This document shows, in pieces, positions 24,131 through 35,899 of a stretch of DNA of 64,000 bases. Origin of the DNA: Tamarix chinensis (taxonomy: Eukaryota; Streptophyta; Magnoliopsida; Caryophyllales; Tamaricaceae); the NCBI GenBank assembly GCA_030549775.1, contig CM060177.1, positions 33,634,514 through 33,698,513 of the forward strand, read 5' to 3'. Below the pieces are notes generated by a model. The model was given only the letters and a program-made list of their open reading frames with translations, searched no databases and was not told the origin of the DNA. Positions within the stretch are counted from its first letter, which is position 1, and the number at the start of each line of letters is the position of its first letter. Both the position numbers and the translations under genes were made by a program.

Positions 24131-26254
24131 CCTACATTATCCTAGGATTATTATGCACTTGAATAAGAATTAACATAATTGAAACATTATAAAATTCATA
24201 GGAAATTAATTCTTGTCACCCATGCTTGTTTTCCCTTACCTTTGTTGAAGAAATTATAGCCTTTACACTACTACTGCACTTTAAACTTCCACTAGTACAT
24301 AAACTCAGCATTCCAGGCATAGACAACAAATGAAACCTCTAGAGCCTTCCCATAAATTGATAAACAAAATATAATTAGTAACTCTAACTAAAAAGATTTC
24401 AAACCTCACATTCAAATCCCCACTAAACTTATGGAATTTCATCCTCTCATTTGAATCAACCTGAGGAACCAAATAAACTAGGTGAATATTAGGGAGGTAT
24501 AACCTTTTTCCGTAGGGGATGTCTCAATATTAATGTGGTTATATTTTTATCTATTTTGAATAATATGTTAGAACTTTTATGTTGCTTACATATCTACTTG
24601 TGTCTCTAAATTATGATCTTTAGATAAATAATAATTAATAAGATATTAATATCTTAAAGTAAAATATCACTCGAGTTAGAACTGATTGTATATGTTCATT
24701 CAACAAGAAAAAAATAGTGACCGGGACATTTTTGCCCTATGGTCATACCTATCTGGTCTAATGAACAAGAATAATACCCAAGAGCATTTTTCTCTAGGAT
24801 TGTACCTTTCCATTCTATCAAATGAGAGTAGTAGAAAGGAGAATTTTACCCTAGGGTTATTTATTAGTGATATTATTTTAGTGATTGTAAATAGTACGGT
24901 TATAAACTTAACATATATAAGAATAAGGATTTTGATTATATCTAATAATGGACCTTGAATTCGTTCTTATCTTACATTATCTTATGTAAATGTATATGCA
25001 TGATTATTCCTTGATGTGACTTCATGGTGTTGTGTATACTTATTATGAGTGTGTTGCTATCTTATTTAGTATTCCCATCATTTTCATGGGAGCTTCTCAT
25101 TCCCCTCAGTAGACCTAACTTGTTTTACAAGGGATTTTTAATTTATAATTTTAATGTAGTTGGATTTAGTAAATGCTTAATCGATTTAGTATATGCTATA
25201 TATATTCTAGATAACTCTATCTTTCAATGGACACTTAATCCTCTATTTCCATTATATATGTTCCCTTTCAATCTATTTTGTATCCTATATTGTGGTAGAA
25301 TCAAATGATTCCCACAGGTAATTCTTAGGTATGAAGTTAATTTTTCCTTAGACCCAACATAGGTAGGTATATGAAGTGCCTCTTTTATGTTGTATGTAGC
25401 ATAACACCCCGATGTAATGTGTGTGGGAGGGTGTAATCTTCAATTATGTGGAACTAATGGTTCGAATGGAGTTTGGAAAAGATGATAAGGGTTTGGTGAT
25501 GGTGAGTTAAAAGACAAAAGCTTCGAAAGTGATGGAAATAGGATGAAGGTGATTCAAAGTATAGTAGAAGAGTGATGATGGTGATTCGATGATAAGGGTT
25601 TAACAATGACAATGGTTCAAATGGAACACACTAATTCATCTACATATTTGGGGATGGATTAATGATTATGCTTAGTGTCAAAAGTTAGGGTTTATATTCA
25701 GGTTGGAATCGTGGTTTAGGGTTATGGTCAGTGTTTGGTTTGAAAAGAGGGAATAAGGTGGTGTTTGGTTGGTATGGATGGTTTAGGGTTTCGAATGAAT
25801 GGTTTAGGGACTTAGCTTGGTATACTGATTTAGGGCTTGGTTTAACCATGAATTAGACTAGTATTTTGATGGTAAATAGGGCAGGAAAATATGGATTTAG
25901 AATTGTAGAAAAGATATGCATTAATCACTAATTCACAAGATGAAGAGATTAAAATTTTCAAGCTAAACTGTTTACATAGATTTGATTTTCTTGAGCTTGA
26001 ACTCATATAAAATTCATTAAATGTTGATCTTAAACTTCAATTATTCATTCAATAATCATAATACATGCCATATGCTCGACATTTATGAATAATTTCACCT
26101 TTCTACCACTAGCTAAAGCCTATTCTAAAAGCTTCCAAGCTAAAAAAAATTTATGCCACCTTTATGCTAAGTTTATGCTACTTTATACCAACTTTATTCT
26201 CCTACTTAATTCCTTAATAAATAAATTAGCTAAATAACTTAATAGTGCTTGAAA
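24131..26254. other. Fragments of decayed long LTRs
   Basis: No gene. Between 24,690 and 24,870 loose repeats (TTTTTGCCCTATGGTC, TTTTTCTCTAGGATTG, TTTTACCCTAGGG) resemble a decayed GATCCACCGG array in sense plus. Near 25,075-25,390 CATGGGAGCTTCTCATTCC and CATAGGTAGGTATATGAAG resemble 17,110-17,165 of the host LTR. From 25,470 to 25,830 TTAGGGTTT-like words recur. The order of these pieces differs from a whole LTR, so at least two fragments are present. The ORFs at 24,686-24,958 and 25,024-25,308 have no recognisable domain. Confidence 0.4.
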
Positions 26255-26259
26255 ATCCT
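26255..26259. repeat. Target site duplication ATCCT (left copy)
   Basis: ATCCT directly precedes TGTAACACCCC and recurs at 30,659-30,663 directly after GGGGCATTTCA. This perfect 5-bp match defines the solo LTR between them. Confidence 0.9.
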
Positions 26260-26341
26260 TGTAACACCCCAAAATTCACTATATTTGTTTTTAAAATGGA
26301 AGCAAATAAATAGAAATACTTAAAACCTGTGAATTCTAGGA

Positions 26342-26405
26342 ATGTTACCGCCACACTTAGTACCATACCGGTTCTCTCCGACCGTTCCAGTACTAAGTGC
26401 TAAGG
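26342..26405 (-). repeat. Conserved terminal block with perfect inverted repeat
   Basis: The arms CTTAGTAC (26,356-26,363) and GTACTAAG (26,390-26,397) are perfect inverted repeats, with imperfect inner pairing of CCGGT and ACCGTT. The block lies near the sense 3' end of the LTR and would be in the transcript if R starts upstream of it. Confidence 0.6.
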
Positions 26406-27019
26406 CTAAAGGAAAGATTAATATTAAACTTAACCAACAGTTCATAACAGAACTAGAAAGATCATATAAAAAAATCAGAGTGCGCCTAAAGAATCACGAA
26501 TCAAATAGAAATCAAAGTGCGAAATCAAAATTCCTTGAATGGAATAATCTTACAATTGATAAAAGGTTAATTTAAAATACTCAATCGAGTAATAAATCAT
26601 AAGAGGGTAAATTCGATACACCAGAAATAACATATTAAAGTAAAAACACGTAAAGAATGAATACGGCCACAACACTCTCAAACTTTGAGCCAACACGTTC
26701 AACACTCAGCCCTGACTGATGTCTTGCCCACCTGCACAAGTCAGAAGAGCATACTACTCGTGGGAATGAGCAGCACCCATGAAAAGGGTGATCAGTACGC
26801 TACGTGCTGAGTAAGGTAACCGAACACTAAGGCCAACACAGAAGCACATAAAATCATGCATAAGAATAAAAGATCATAAAGGCCATCATCATATCATAAT
26901 ATCGACGAATCATTCAGGTACATACATAAAGGTCCAATCATATTTCGGATTAATTATCTAATTAATCTTTTATCGGAATTCGATACACATCATGCCTTTA
27001 TATAAAATCCATGCGAGTA

Positions 27020-27372
27020 CGGAAGCCCCCACTATTATAGCCGGTGGATCTGAGGCACATAGGGTATCATACCCTAACCACTATTAAAGCCGGTGGATCG
27101 GATACACATAGGACTACGCGTCCTAACCACTATTCCTAACCGGTGGATCGGTTGGCTCCGGCAAGCATGGTGTTGCACTGTAAGTAATAAGTATCTTTTA
27201 TGCATTTTAGCAAAACTTTGGTTTGCGCTTGTGGAGCTCAAGAACCCCCACTATTATTACTGGTGGATCGGTTTACACATAGAGCATCCTGCTCTAACCA
27301 CTATTGTAACCAGTGGATCGGTCACAAATAGGGTAAAAACCCTAACCACTATTCCGAACCGGTGGATCGGTT
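27020..27372 (-). repeat. CCGGTGGATCGG tandem array
   Basis: CCACTATTAT..CCGGTGGATC occurs six times (near 27,028, 27,079, 27,129, 27,250, 27,299 and 27,347), with spacers carrying ACCCTAACC-like words, in two groups of three split by about 120 bases. Confidence 0.8.
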
Positions 27373-27519
27373 GGTCCCGTCTCAATGATCTTCCACTTTA
27401 TATAATTAGTTCTTAAGTATCTTATTCAAAGGCTTTCACCCTGGACATGCATAAGCCATAAATCATAAATTCCATATTCGTAATCATCTTTAATCACCAC
27501 ATACACATGATAACACAAA

Positions 27520-28190
27520 AACCCTCAATCAGCCACACCAAACCCTAATTAACCACAATAACCCATAGTTAATCATTCCAAACCCTAATTCAGTCTCCTT
27601 TTTACCCTTAATTTGCTCCACGTGCTATTTTCCATCCAAAGTGTTCAATCACCCAAACAACACTTACATTAATTTCCTCACATGCCAAATCAACGTTCCA
27701 TACGTAAACATCACTCTCATACAAACTTTACGCATACCATGAAATTATTAACTTCCATGCAAACCCTAATACCACCATACAACCATTAACACCATCATAC
27801 AAACCCTAATACCATAATGAAAACCCTAATGCCACCATGCAACCATTAATACCACTATGTAAAACCCAAGATTTCATCATACAAAACCCAAAATGCAATC
27901 CACATAACCCAAAGATTCATTCATACCAAAACCCTAGATTCAAACCATATAAAAAACCGAAAGATTCATCCATACCAAACCTTACATTCAATCCCTACCA
28001 ACCAAATATTCATCCTTACCAAACCCTAAATTCAAATCACATAAAAACGAAGATTCATCCTTACCTTACGATTGATTAGATTCTCCCACATAAAATCATA
28101 AATTACATTCTCCCAAATAACATCATACATTAGATTCTCCCAAACAAATCATAAATTAGATTCTCTCCTACGAAACCCTACATTTCCCAT
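27520..28190 (-). repeat. Telomere-like AAACCCTAA interspersed array
   Basis: AAACCCTAA or CAAACCCTAAT recurs from about 27,535 to 27,830 as part of a roughly 25-30 base unit with CCACCATACAACC. It then continues as ATTCATCC and CCAAACCCTA units to 28,080, and as ATAAATTAGATTCTCCCA units to 28,165. The 80-codon ORF at 27,837-28,079 is a product of the array. Confidence 0.75.
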
Positions 28191-28639
28191 TTTATTTTTC
28201 CACCCATAAATCATGAAGATACTTAGGTCAACTCTCATCTCTTGATCAACTTCTTTCTCCATCCTACTTTCTTATCCTTTCTCCCACACAAACCATATCA
28301 ACATCCTCACATGCATGTCTTACAGAACCACAACATATATCATCATACATAAATAAAACACATGCCGTACAAGACATACTTCAACTCCACGTCATATCAT
28401 ATACAATATAATTAATAATCATAAACATAGAATCCATAACATATGAAGCACATAATGGATAGAAGCACGCAATGGCCTTAGCAAACCCCTACCTAAAACG
28501 ACACCGGTCTTGGAGCACGTTCTTATGCCTCCTTAGAGCTTTGACCAAATAATAACATATTCATAAAATAACTTTAACAAAATTCTAACTTTCCTAAAGA
28601 CATAAAAATAATAGAGATATTATAAACCTTGATAATATA

Positions 28640-29085
28640 GGGTTAAAGACTTTACCCTAATAATAATAATGATACTAATATAATTATATCAAAGATAATA
28701 AAACTAATATCAATGAGAATATAAATAATAATAGCAATAATAATAATAATAATCATAATAATCATAATAATAATAATGATGAGAATAACAATAATAATAT
28801 TATTAACAATACTAATGGTAAAAAATTTGCATTAATAATAATGGAATAAGAGTAATAGAAATTCAAAATATAAAATAATAATAATAATAATAATACTTAT
28901 AACATATTAATATTAATAATAGTAATAAAAGAAATAATAAGGGGAATAATAATAAAATCGAATTAAAATACAATAAGGCTTCAACCCTCAACATAAATAA
29001 TTATAAAACAATAATACTACTACTGCTAATAATATAACATATTAAGAATATAAATATTAAGAATAATAATAATGGTATTTATATA
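28640..29085. repeat. AAT/TAA trinucleotide-rich block
   Basis: AATAATAAT runs dominate, especially 28,725-28,800 and 28,875-28,925. This is the counterpart of the ATT/ACT block of the LTR at 12.87 kb. Confidence 0.75.
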
Positions 29086-29626
29086 CAAATAATTGAACTA
29101 AATTAAATCAAGGCTTATAATAATATGGAAAATGGTTGAGAGGGTCTAGGGTTCAACCTTAGGCTTGTGGGGATAGGCGGCACCGGCGGTGGTGCACGAC
29201 GGTGAACGGCGGTGGCCGGAAAAATAGAAGAAAAGAGGGAAAGATGGATGTTGGGAAAAAGATAGGGAAAATTGAGGTGAGATAAGAGGTGTTTATTGTT
29301 GCCCAGGAGGAGAGGGACACAATGATGGTGGTGGTGCAGCTAAAGGTGGCGGTTCACGGCGGCAGACGGTGGTTTAAGGTTTCGGGGTAAAAAGTCCAAC
29401 GAAACGAGCAACCAACTTTGCATGGTTATGGAGGCCCATGCAAGAAGAATCGAAAGTTCTGGGGAGCTTAGTTAGCTAGAAGAGATTGAAGGTAAGAATT
29501 TGAGATGCTGTGCCAGCGATGAAGTTGGCTATTGGCGACAAAAAGTGCGTCTGAAATCAGGGTGGCGGCCTGCTCTGGCTTAGGGTTTCCGGGGAAGAAA
29601 AACTCTAAAAACTCCTATAACAAGGC

Positions 29627-29636
29627 TATTTATATA
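29627..29636 (-). promoter_or_regulatory. Putative TATA box of the long LTR
   Basis: The minus strand reads TATATAAATA followed by GCC. The equivalent positions in the 41.67-kb element (45,355-45,366) read TTTAAATAGCC in sense, and in the 12.87-kb LTR CATAAATACC. A telo-box word (GGAAACCCTAAGCC, about 29,593-29,580) lies about 35 bases downstream in sense. The start site is inferred, not shown. Confidence 0.5.
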
Positions 29637-30658
29637 TGGTGGATGGGATAATAGGGTTTTGGGGATCGGCAGGAAGTTATTAGCTGCGAAGATTTGGGTG
29701 GACGAAGCCAGAAAACGGCCGACGATTCCTTGGTTTTGGTCGAAGGTTCGCAAGGCTAGGGAGAGGAAACGGGCAAGATTTAATGTCCAATAATTATTCC
29801 AATTTATTTCTGGAGTTAAGAGGAAGATAATGAGGCAAGAAACAGCCAGTATTAATCACCGTAGCCGGAGATGCCATTTTCGGGGGAGGGAGTTACTGCG
29901 GCGTCGACGGAGGAGAATGGAAGAAGAAGGAAGAAGAAGAGGAAGGGGACCAGTAGGCTGAGAAAAGAAAAGAAAAGGGGAAGAACCGATCCGGTCGGTG
30001 CGGTGAGGGTTCATTAAATCGAACAATGAGTTTTGGCCGTAACACAGACGAAACATAGAGCTTAGGCAGGCGGAAGAAGGGCGACGGGCACGTGCTGGGT
30101 CATGCCAAAGAAAAGGGAGAGGAAAGGAAAACTGGGCCGCGACCTGGCCTAGTCGGGGAAAAAGAAGAGGAAAAAGAAAAAGAAGAAAAAGAAAGATAAA
30201 GGAAGAAAGAAAAAGAAAAAGGGAAAAAGGAAAGGAGAAAAATAATTAGATTAGGCCAATTAAATTAATCTGAATATTTAGGAATTAAAAATAATAATAT
30301 TTAAATCCCTTTTTAGGCTAAATTAGGATTTTTAAAAGGTTTTCCATAAATTCGATTTTAATTAGCAAAACACTCTAATTTTATTCTATTAAATTATTTA
30401 TAAAATTAATATTAATTTGGAACTATTTCCTCCTTCTTATTTTAAATAAAATAATGTATTTAGTTAATTTCTAAAATACAATCCTTAATTAGCTAGAATA
30501 CCCAAATTTTCTCCTAATAAAAATACTTATAAATTTATTCTTGATTTTCCCTAATTAATTTCCTTTTATTTTAATTAAATAATTTATTTAATTAATCTTT
30601 ATAATAAAACCTCATTTAAATATGATATTTAAGATTAGGAATTTTTCGGGGCATTTCA

Positions 30659-30663
30659 ATCCT
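30659..30663. repeat. Target site duplication ATCCT (right copy)
   Basis: It matches the left copy before the solo LTR exactly. Confidence 0.9.
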
Positions 30664-30882
30664 ACCAACATCCTTCTCATGCATATGGTTACTCCCTCCT
30701 TGCATGCCATGCACACGCACGTAGACATTTAATTGCTTGTTTGTTATGTTTCAAGCAACGTACCTATCCACTGGTCTTCAAATTTGCAGGAGTGACTATT
30801 CAAATGAGGAAAAATTAGTTCCATTATTATGAAATATTAAATGAAGATTGACAAAGTTAGCAAATAATGGTTTTATTTTAAT

Positions 30883-33800
30883 ATTCTAACACCTCCATTT
30901 TATAGTTGGGCAAATTTATTTTTTACAAGACATTTAGGAAAATAGAAATAGTAAATTCATGGTGCAATTACTTCATCCAACATAGGAGAGGTATGGCCAA
31001 TTACTAACCCCTGTTAGGTTTAAGGCTAAAATGTAGATTCATATCCTGAGCGTCAAGTGTGGCTATTACTTAACTCCTTTCTTATTTAAGAGCTTACAAA
31101 AATATACAAAATTAAATGAAACATTAATATGATGTAGAAAATCTTTAAAAGAGAAAAAAATAAAACAATTTAACCTCAAGAAAAAACCAACATGCTTAAG
31201 GAGCCAACAAAGCACTCGATACCTTGAACCACACATAGCCAAGCATGAGAACCTACATAACCTGAAATGGTGTGGCATTAATATAATGAGTGTACTGAGT
31301 TAGACCTAATTATCTCACATATATATTCTACACACCCTATGACAGTGTAATAAATTATGGTGTCATGGATACGCAAAGTGAACAAAAAACAAAGGAAATT
31401 CTAGGAACCATTTTTTATTAATACTAAACCATGCTGGCAAATTACCATATATGGTATGTTAAATCTGGAAACCTAGGTAAAATCATGTCATATGTTATAT
31501 CACAAGGATTCTATATAAAAATGGAATCATAAATGATTTGTTAAGTTTAAAGGAACTAGGAAAAAAATATATCATCTCTAGAATTAATTTTAACAAGTGT
31601 CATATAAGGACACATATGCTAAAGAAATAACAAAGAAAAGCACATAGGCCATACATCTATCAATCAAGTTTCTAAGTCATAAGCTTGGATATTTAATCGT
31701 ACTACTAATGGATAAAATCTATAAGGCAAAAATGATCTCAAAAAGGTATTCAAGCCTAAGCATATATGGACACTTGTCACAACAAAATGAATAAATTCAA
31801 TGGTTTAATAAAAAAAAATATATAAATGTTCATATATGTAAATATCATTCTACCGCATATGGAGAAAAGATACTAGGCATAATAGTTCATAATAGCATAT
31901 CGATTCGGTACAAATGGACATCTGGTGGAGGGGTGTGCACATAAACTCTAATATCCAGCTAACTTGGAACCTTATTATTCCACGGTAGGTCGAACATCCC
32001 GTCCACTACCAATAAACTCCATTGAAGTGAGTCTCACTAAGGTAATCTAGTCTTTAATTATATAATTCCTTAATATGGACAAGATGATGCATATAGAGTA
32101 TATAAGATATAGAGCTACTAAACAATTAGCAACCCATTCTATTTATGAGAACATGAAACAAAATTCCATAGGACTATTTTTTAAACAATAACACAAATTA
32201 TATTCCCCAAAGGGAAGTTTAAAGATCACATAACAAACACATCAACTAGTTATAAAGGATAATAATAAGCTTTCACATCTCAACAGTTTATGATTAACAC
32301 TAAACATAAAAAAATGTTCAAAAATCATGTAAAACCATGAACACCATTAATCCAAAGAAACATAGTAGATCATAAGACCCGTGAAAAATCTTTTAGAGGA
32401 ACAGCCAAAAATAAAGACAAGAGACCACAACATAAGATTTAAAATTAATAGTTAGAAGAAACGAGAAATATTTTTATGAAAATTAAAGTAGAGAACCTCT
32501 AAGCAAGTAAAATTCTGGAAACCATTAATAGTTAATCTTAGGTCAACAAGTCTCTAAGATCCAACCTATCATATTATTCATCTATCTTTTCAAAACACAC
32601 TTTCAGGAATTGAAATCCAATTTATAGTATCAAAGAATCCCATATGAGGGAAAATATGCTATGAAGCACCTTTTTCTGTGAGAATTAAACTAAGCAAATA
32701 AAAAAGATAAAATGAGGTTAATTAAGTTAGAGAAATGTCCATAACAAATTTGGAAAAGAATTATAGTAATAAAAACTCTAGTAATTACAGAAAAAATATC
32801 ATTGTATACCATGAAGTTTAAAAAAAAATTATTACTAAGAATTAGTATTCACTAGAAATCACTATTCACACTAAGCATGAAGAGATAAATTTAAAAATAT
32901 TTTTTTACCAAAGTGGTTAAATATCAATGATTATGGAATACCTTTGACTCTAAAACACTACTAACATCTTTTAGGAGTGTTTTAGTCATATTCTAGTTAT
33001 TTATCTTAATAACGTAATTATCTAATGATTAAATCCTATATAAGGTAATTAAAGAATCATTAGTTAAGAGAATTTTGAATGTTGTGAGTAAAATGAAGAA
33101 CATGACCTAATTTCTCATGAATTTTAATAAAAAAAAATTGATCACAAAGATATACTCAAATCAAAGCATCTTATATATGAAAAATTATCTACAAATCACC
33201 AATTGTAATGTGGAATAATCAATTTCATAAAACATTATAAGGATTGAAGACCCTAAATCTTCCAAATCAACAATAAAAAATAAAACATGCATAAGTTCAT
33301 CAAATTATATCATCTTATACATCAATGTCAGTCTAGTATTTACCAAGAATAACATGGTATCATCATTATAACAAAACATAAAAAGAATAAAAATTATCAA
33401 ATTAGATCAAAACCCCTAATCCAAAAACACATATCATAACTCTAGCAATGCCACAAAATTAACATGCCTATATGAACTAATATGATCTTTCTGAAACATA
33501 TTCTTTTTATTATCAAAATAAATAAAGATTTAAAAATCAAATAAACTCTTCTAGTAATCAAGCCTCCTAAAACCTAGAAAACCCATGAAAAAGTTAGAAA
33601 ACTAATTATATAATAATGTAATAATGCGCATGAAATTAAAATGGAAATAGAGGGGAAGATTATGTTCATGTTTTTGGAAGAGAAAACAAGCTAATCCATG
33701 AATTAGAAAGAGAAATTAATCCATAAATGGAGAAGAGGGAGAAAAGTAAAAAACTATGAACTAAAAGGAAATGAAGAGAAGAAAAATGAAGAGAAGTGGA

Positions 33801-34378
33801 GAAGGAAAAATGGTGATAAATAGTGGTGGCTTGGTGGTGTTAGTGGTAGTTCAAAAGTGGTGACATGGTGGTGGCTAGGTTTTCCAGCCAAGAGACAAAA
33901 AAAGTGATAGTTTAAGGTTGATGTTGATCATGATAATAGATAAAGACAACTGTTAAAGGTTAGGATATATTTGGGGGATATTTTGGAAAAATAGAAAAGG
34001 TATTAAAGTTAATTAATTATGCTATTTACAAGCTAAGATATTTTTGTATGTGTATAGTAATATAACACATGGAAGCTTCAAATTGAGTTTCATATAGTTT
34101 AGGATAAGTTTGAAGAAGAAATATTGAATGTAAGGATGTATACATGTCCAAATATATCTAAGAAAATCCAAAAATTATAAATAAATTTCATAATGTTTTT
34201 TTAAGTCAATTTGGGCTCAATAGCACTAAAATATGGCGATTCTCTAAGTTTGTAAATTTTAGATAGATAAAATGGTTGTTTTAGGACATAAAATATTGAA
34301 ATAGGGCTAACCAGGAGTTAAATAATACTTTTTTCTAGAGATCTTAGAATAAAATATTCAAATTTTATAGGGGTGTCA
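30883..34378 (-). mobile_element. Decayed long LTR, probably the 5' LTR of the old chromovirus
   Basis: The left end CTAACACCTCC and right end TAGGGGTGTCA resemble the TGTAACACCCC...CA ends of the young family. GGTTTAAGGCTAAAAT (31,017-31,032) resembles the tail of the conserved block. It is collinear with the decayed LTR at 6.9-11.2 kb and has the same orientation, and the gag remnant lies to its left as expected for a minus-strand element. Both ends are estimates; no target duplication was found. A GTGGTGGC/GTTAGTGGTAG-rich block at 33,830-33,890 matches the GGTGGTGG words of the young LTRs. Confidence 0.45.
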
Positions 34379-35295
34379 AAAAAAGAGAAAAAAAGAGAGA
34401 AAGAATTAGAATTATATGGAAGAATGTTGATAGCTAGGATTAAATAGAGACAAAATTCAGAAAATGTTTTAACAGATAGTAACAAAAAGTTTCAAAAATA
34501 ACACTAGGGTTTCTAATTTAATAAAAGATGTAATAAAATATTTAAAATAATATAATATAATTTTTAAATACAAAATATCTTAAAAGAGTCAGGGTTTTTG
34601 AGAAATTGAGAATTACATTTATAAACTTTTATGATGAACTTGAGTAGTATCATATGTGCTCCTAAATTGTTTTGGTGTATTGACTAATGTAACTTTTTGG
34701 TGTCTAGAGTATACATACGAATGAAAGAAAAAAATTATAAGGTTTTTGATGCATGTTATAAAGAAAATATAATATTAACATAAGTTTAATGTGATTTGTG
34801 GTTTCTATTTTTTTTATGCGCAAGTGTGATTGTAAAGTGGTAATACTTGTGAAAATATTCTAAAAATGTTCTATAGGTTTTTGTTTAGGAAAGATAATGG
34901 TATGGTTCTAGCTTATTGCTCGATTTAATTGGAAAAAAGGGAGAATTGACAATGGTTATATCATAGAATTGTCATGTACTTTCAATATATAAAACATTTC
35001 TATGGTATAATTATCGTTTATTTTCTTACCAAACAACACACATCACTTTTAGGTAAAGGTATATATAACCTTAATGGTGTAAAGATGTCTTATACAAGTA
35101 AGTTTTATAAAAAAAATTTTTTTTAACTAAAATCATTACATATAGTCTATCATGGAAAAATTTCAAGCCCTTTTATGATTTTATGTAATAGTTGTTTTTA
35201 AACCATCATATATAGTGTGTACAACGATGCATTAACTACACATTCAAAACCACTGCATATACTTATTTTTTTAATCATCAATTATTCAGTTCTCT
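34379..35295. other. AT-rich sequence, nothing recognised
   Basis: No reading frame, terminal repeat or tandem array that I can support. Confidence 0.3.
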
Positions 35296-35379
35296 TTAGT
35301 GGAGATAAAATGTATAGTTGATTCCATTTTTTTTCTTGATAACATGTGCTTGATAAATAATATTACTATTGGTACTGCT

Positions 35380-35875
35380 ACCGCTAAAGGTTTTGTTGCT
35401 ACGACTACTTTTGTTTTTAGTACTATTATTTCAAAATATGTTACTTCTTTTACATATTTAATTCTTACTTTTTCTATTATTTCAATGATATTAATATCAT
35501 CCTTTCTACTATACACTTCTTGTTTTGAAAATGATTTTAAACAAGAGAGATGAAATAGAGATGCTATTGTTGCTGCTACTACTACTACTTTCTATTCCTC
35601 CTACAACTACTACTGTTGCTCCTTTCTATTACTACTTTTCTCAAAATATGTGACTTTTTTTCTACTACTACTACTGCTGCTACTAGTACTACTGCTACTG
35701 CTACTATTGCTACAACCACTACTTTTATCAATACTATCATTTGAAAATATGTTACTTCTTTTTTATATTTAATTATTTCTTTTGTATTATTTCAATGGTA
35801 TTAATATCATCCTTTATACAATAAAATTCTTATTTTAAATTTGATTTCAAACAAGAGAAAGGGAAATAGAGATTT
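35380..35875. repeat. Tandem duplication of about 310 bp with CTA/CTG microsatellite
   Basis: AAAATATGTTACTTC at 35,433 recurs at 35,744, and AAACAAGAGA at 35,539 recurs at 35,849, giving an offset of 310-311 bases. Between them lies an interrupted CTA/CTG/ACT trinucleotide tract (35,568-35,725). The two copies have diverged moderately. The overlapping ORFs on both strands (35,286-35,553) have no domain. Confidence 0.75.
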
Positions 35876-35899
35876 CTATCTTTTATGGGCTAGAAATGA

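Larger units (their letters stand above)
26260..30658 (-). mobile_element. Solo long LTR of a chromovirus (sense minus), complete with target duplication
   Basis: This 4,399-bp LTR is bounded by TG..CA (TGTAACACCCC and GGGGCATTTCA on the plus strand) and by ATCCT on both sides, so it is a single insertion reduced to one LTR. In sense order (minus) it has an AT-rich start, a pyrimidine-rich segment, a TATA box, trinucleotide AAT/TAA repeats, AGGGTTT repeats, a GATCCACCGG array, the conserved block and GGGGTGTTACA. It has no protein-coding gene; the ORFs at 26,342-26,575, 27,093-27,416, 27,837-28,079 and 29,856-30,056 are repeat or low-complexity products. Confidence 0.92.

Noticed and set aside
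24686..25308. 90- and 94-codon frames as small genes
   Set aside because: Located in decayed LTR fragments, AT-driven composition, no recognisable domain or start context.
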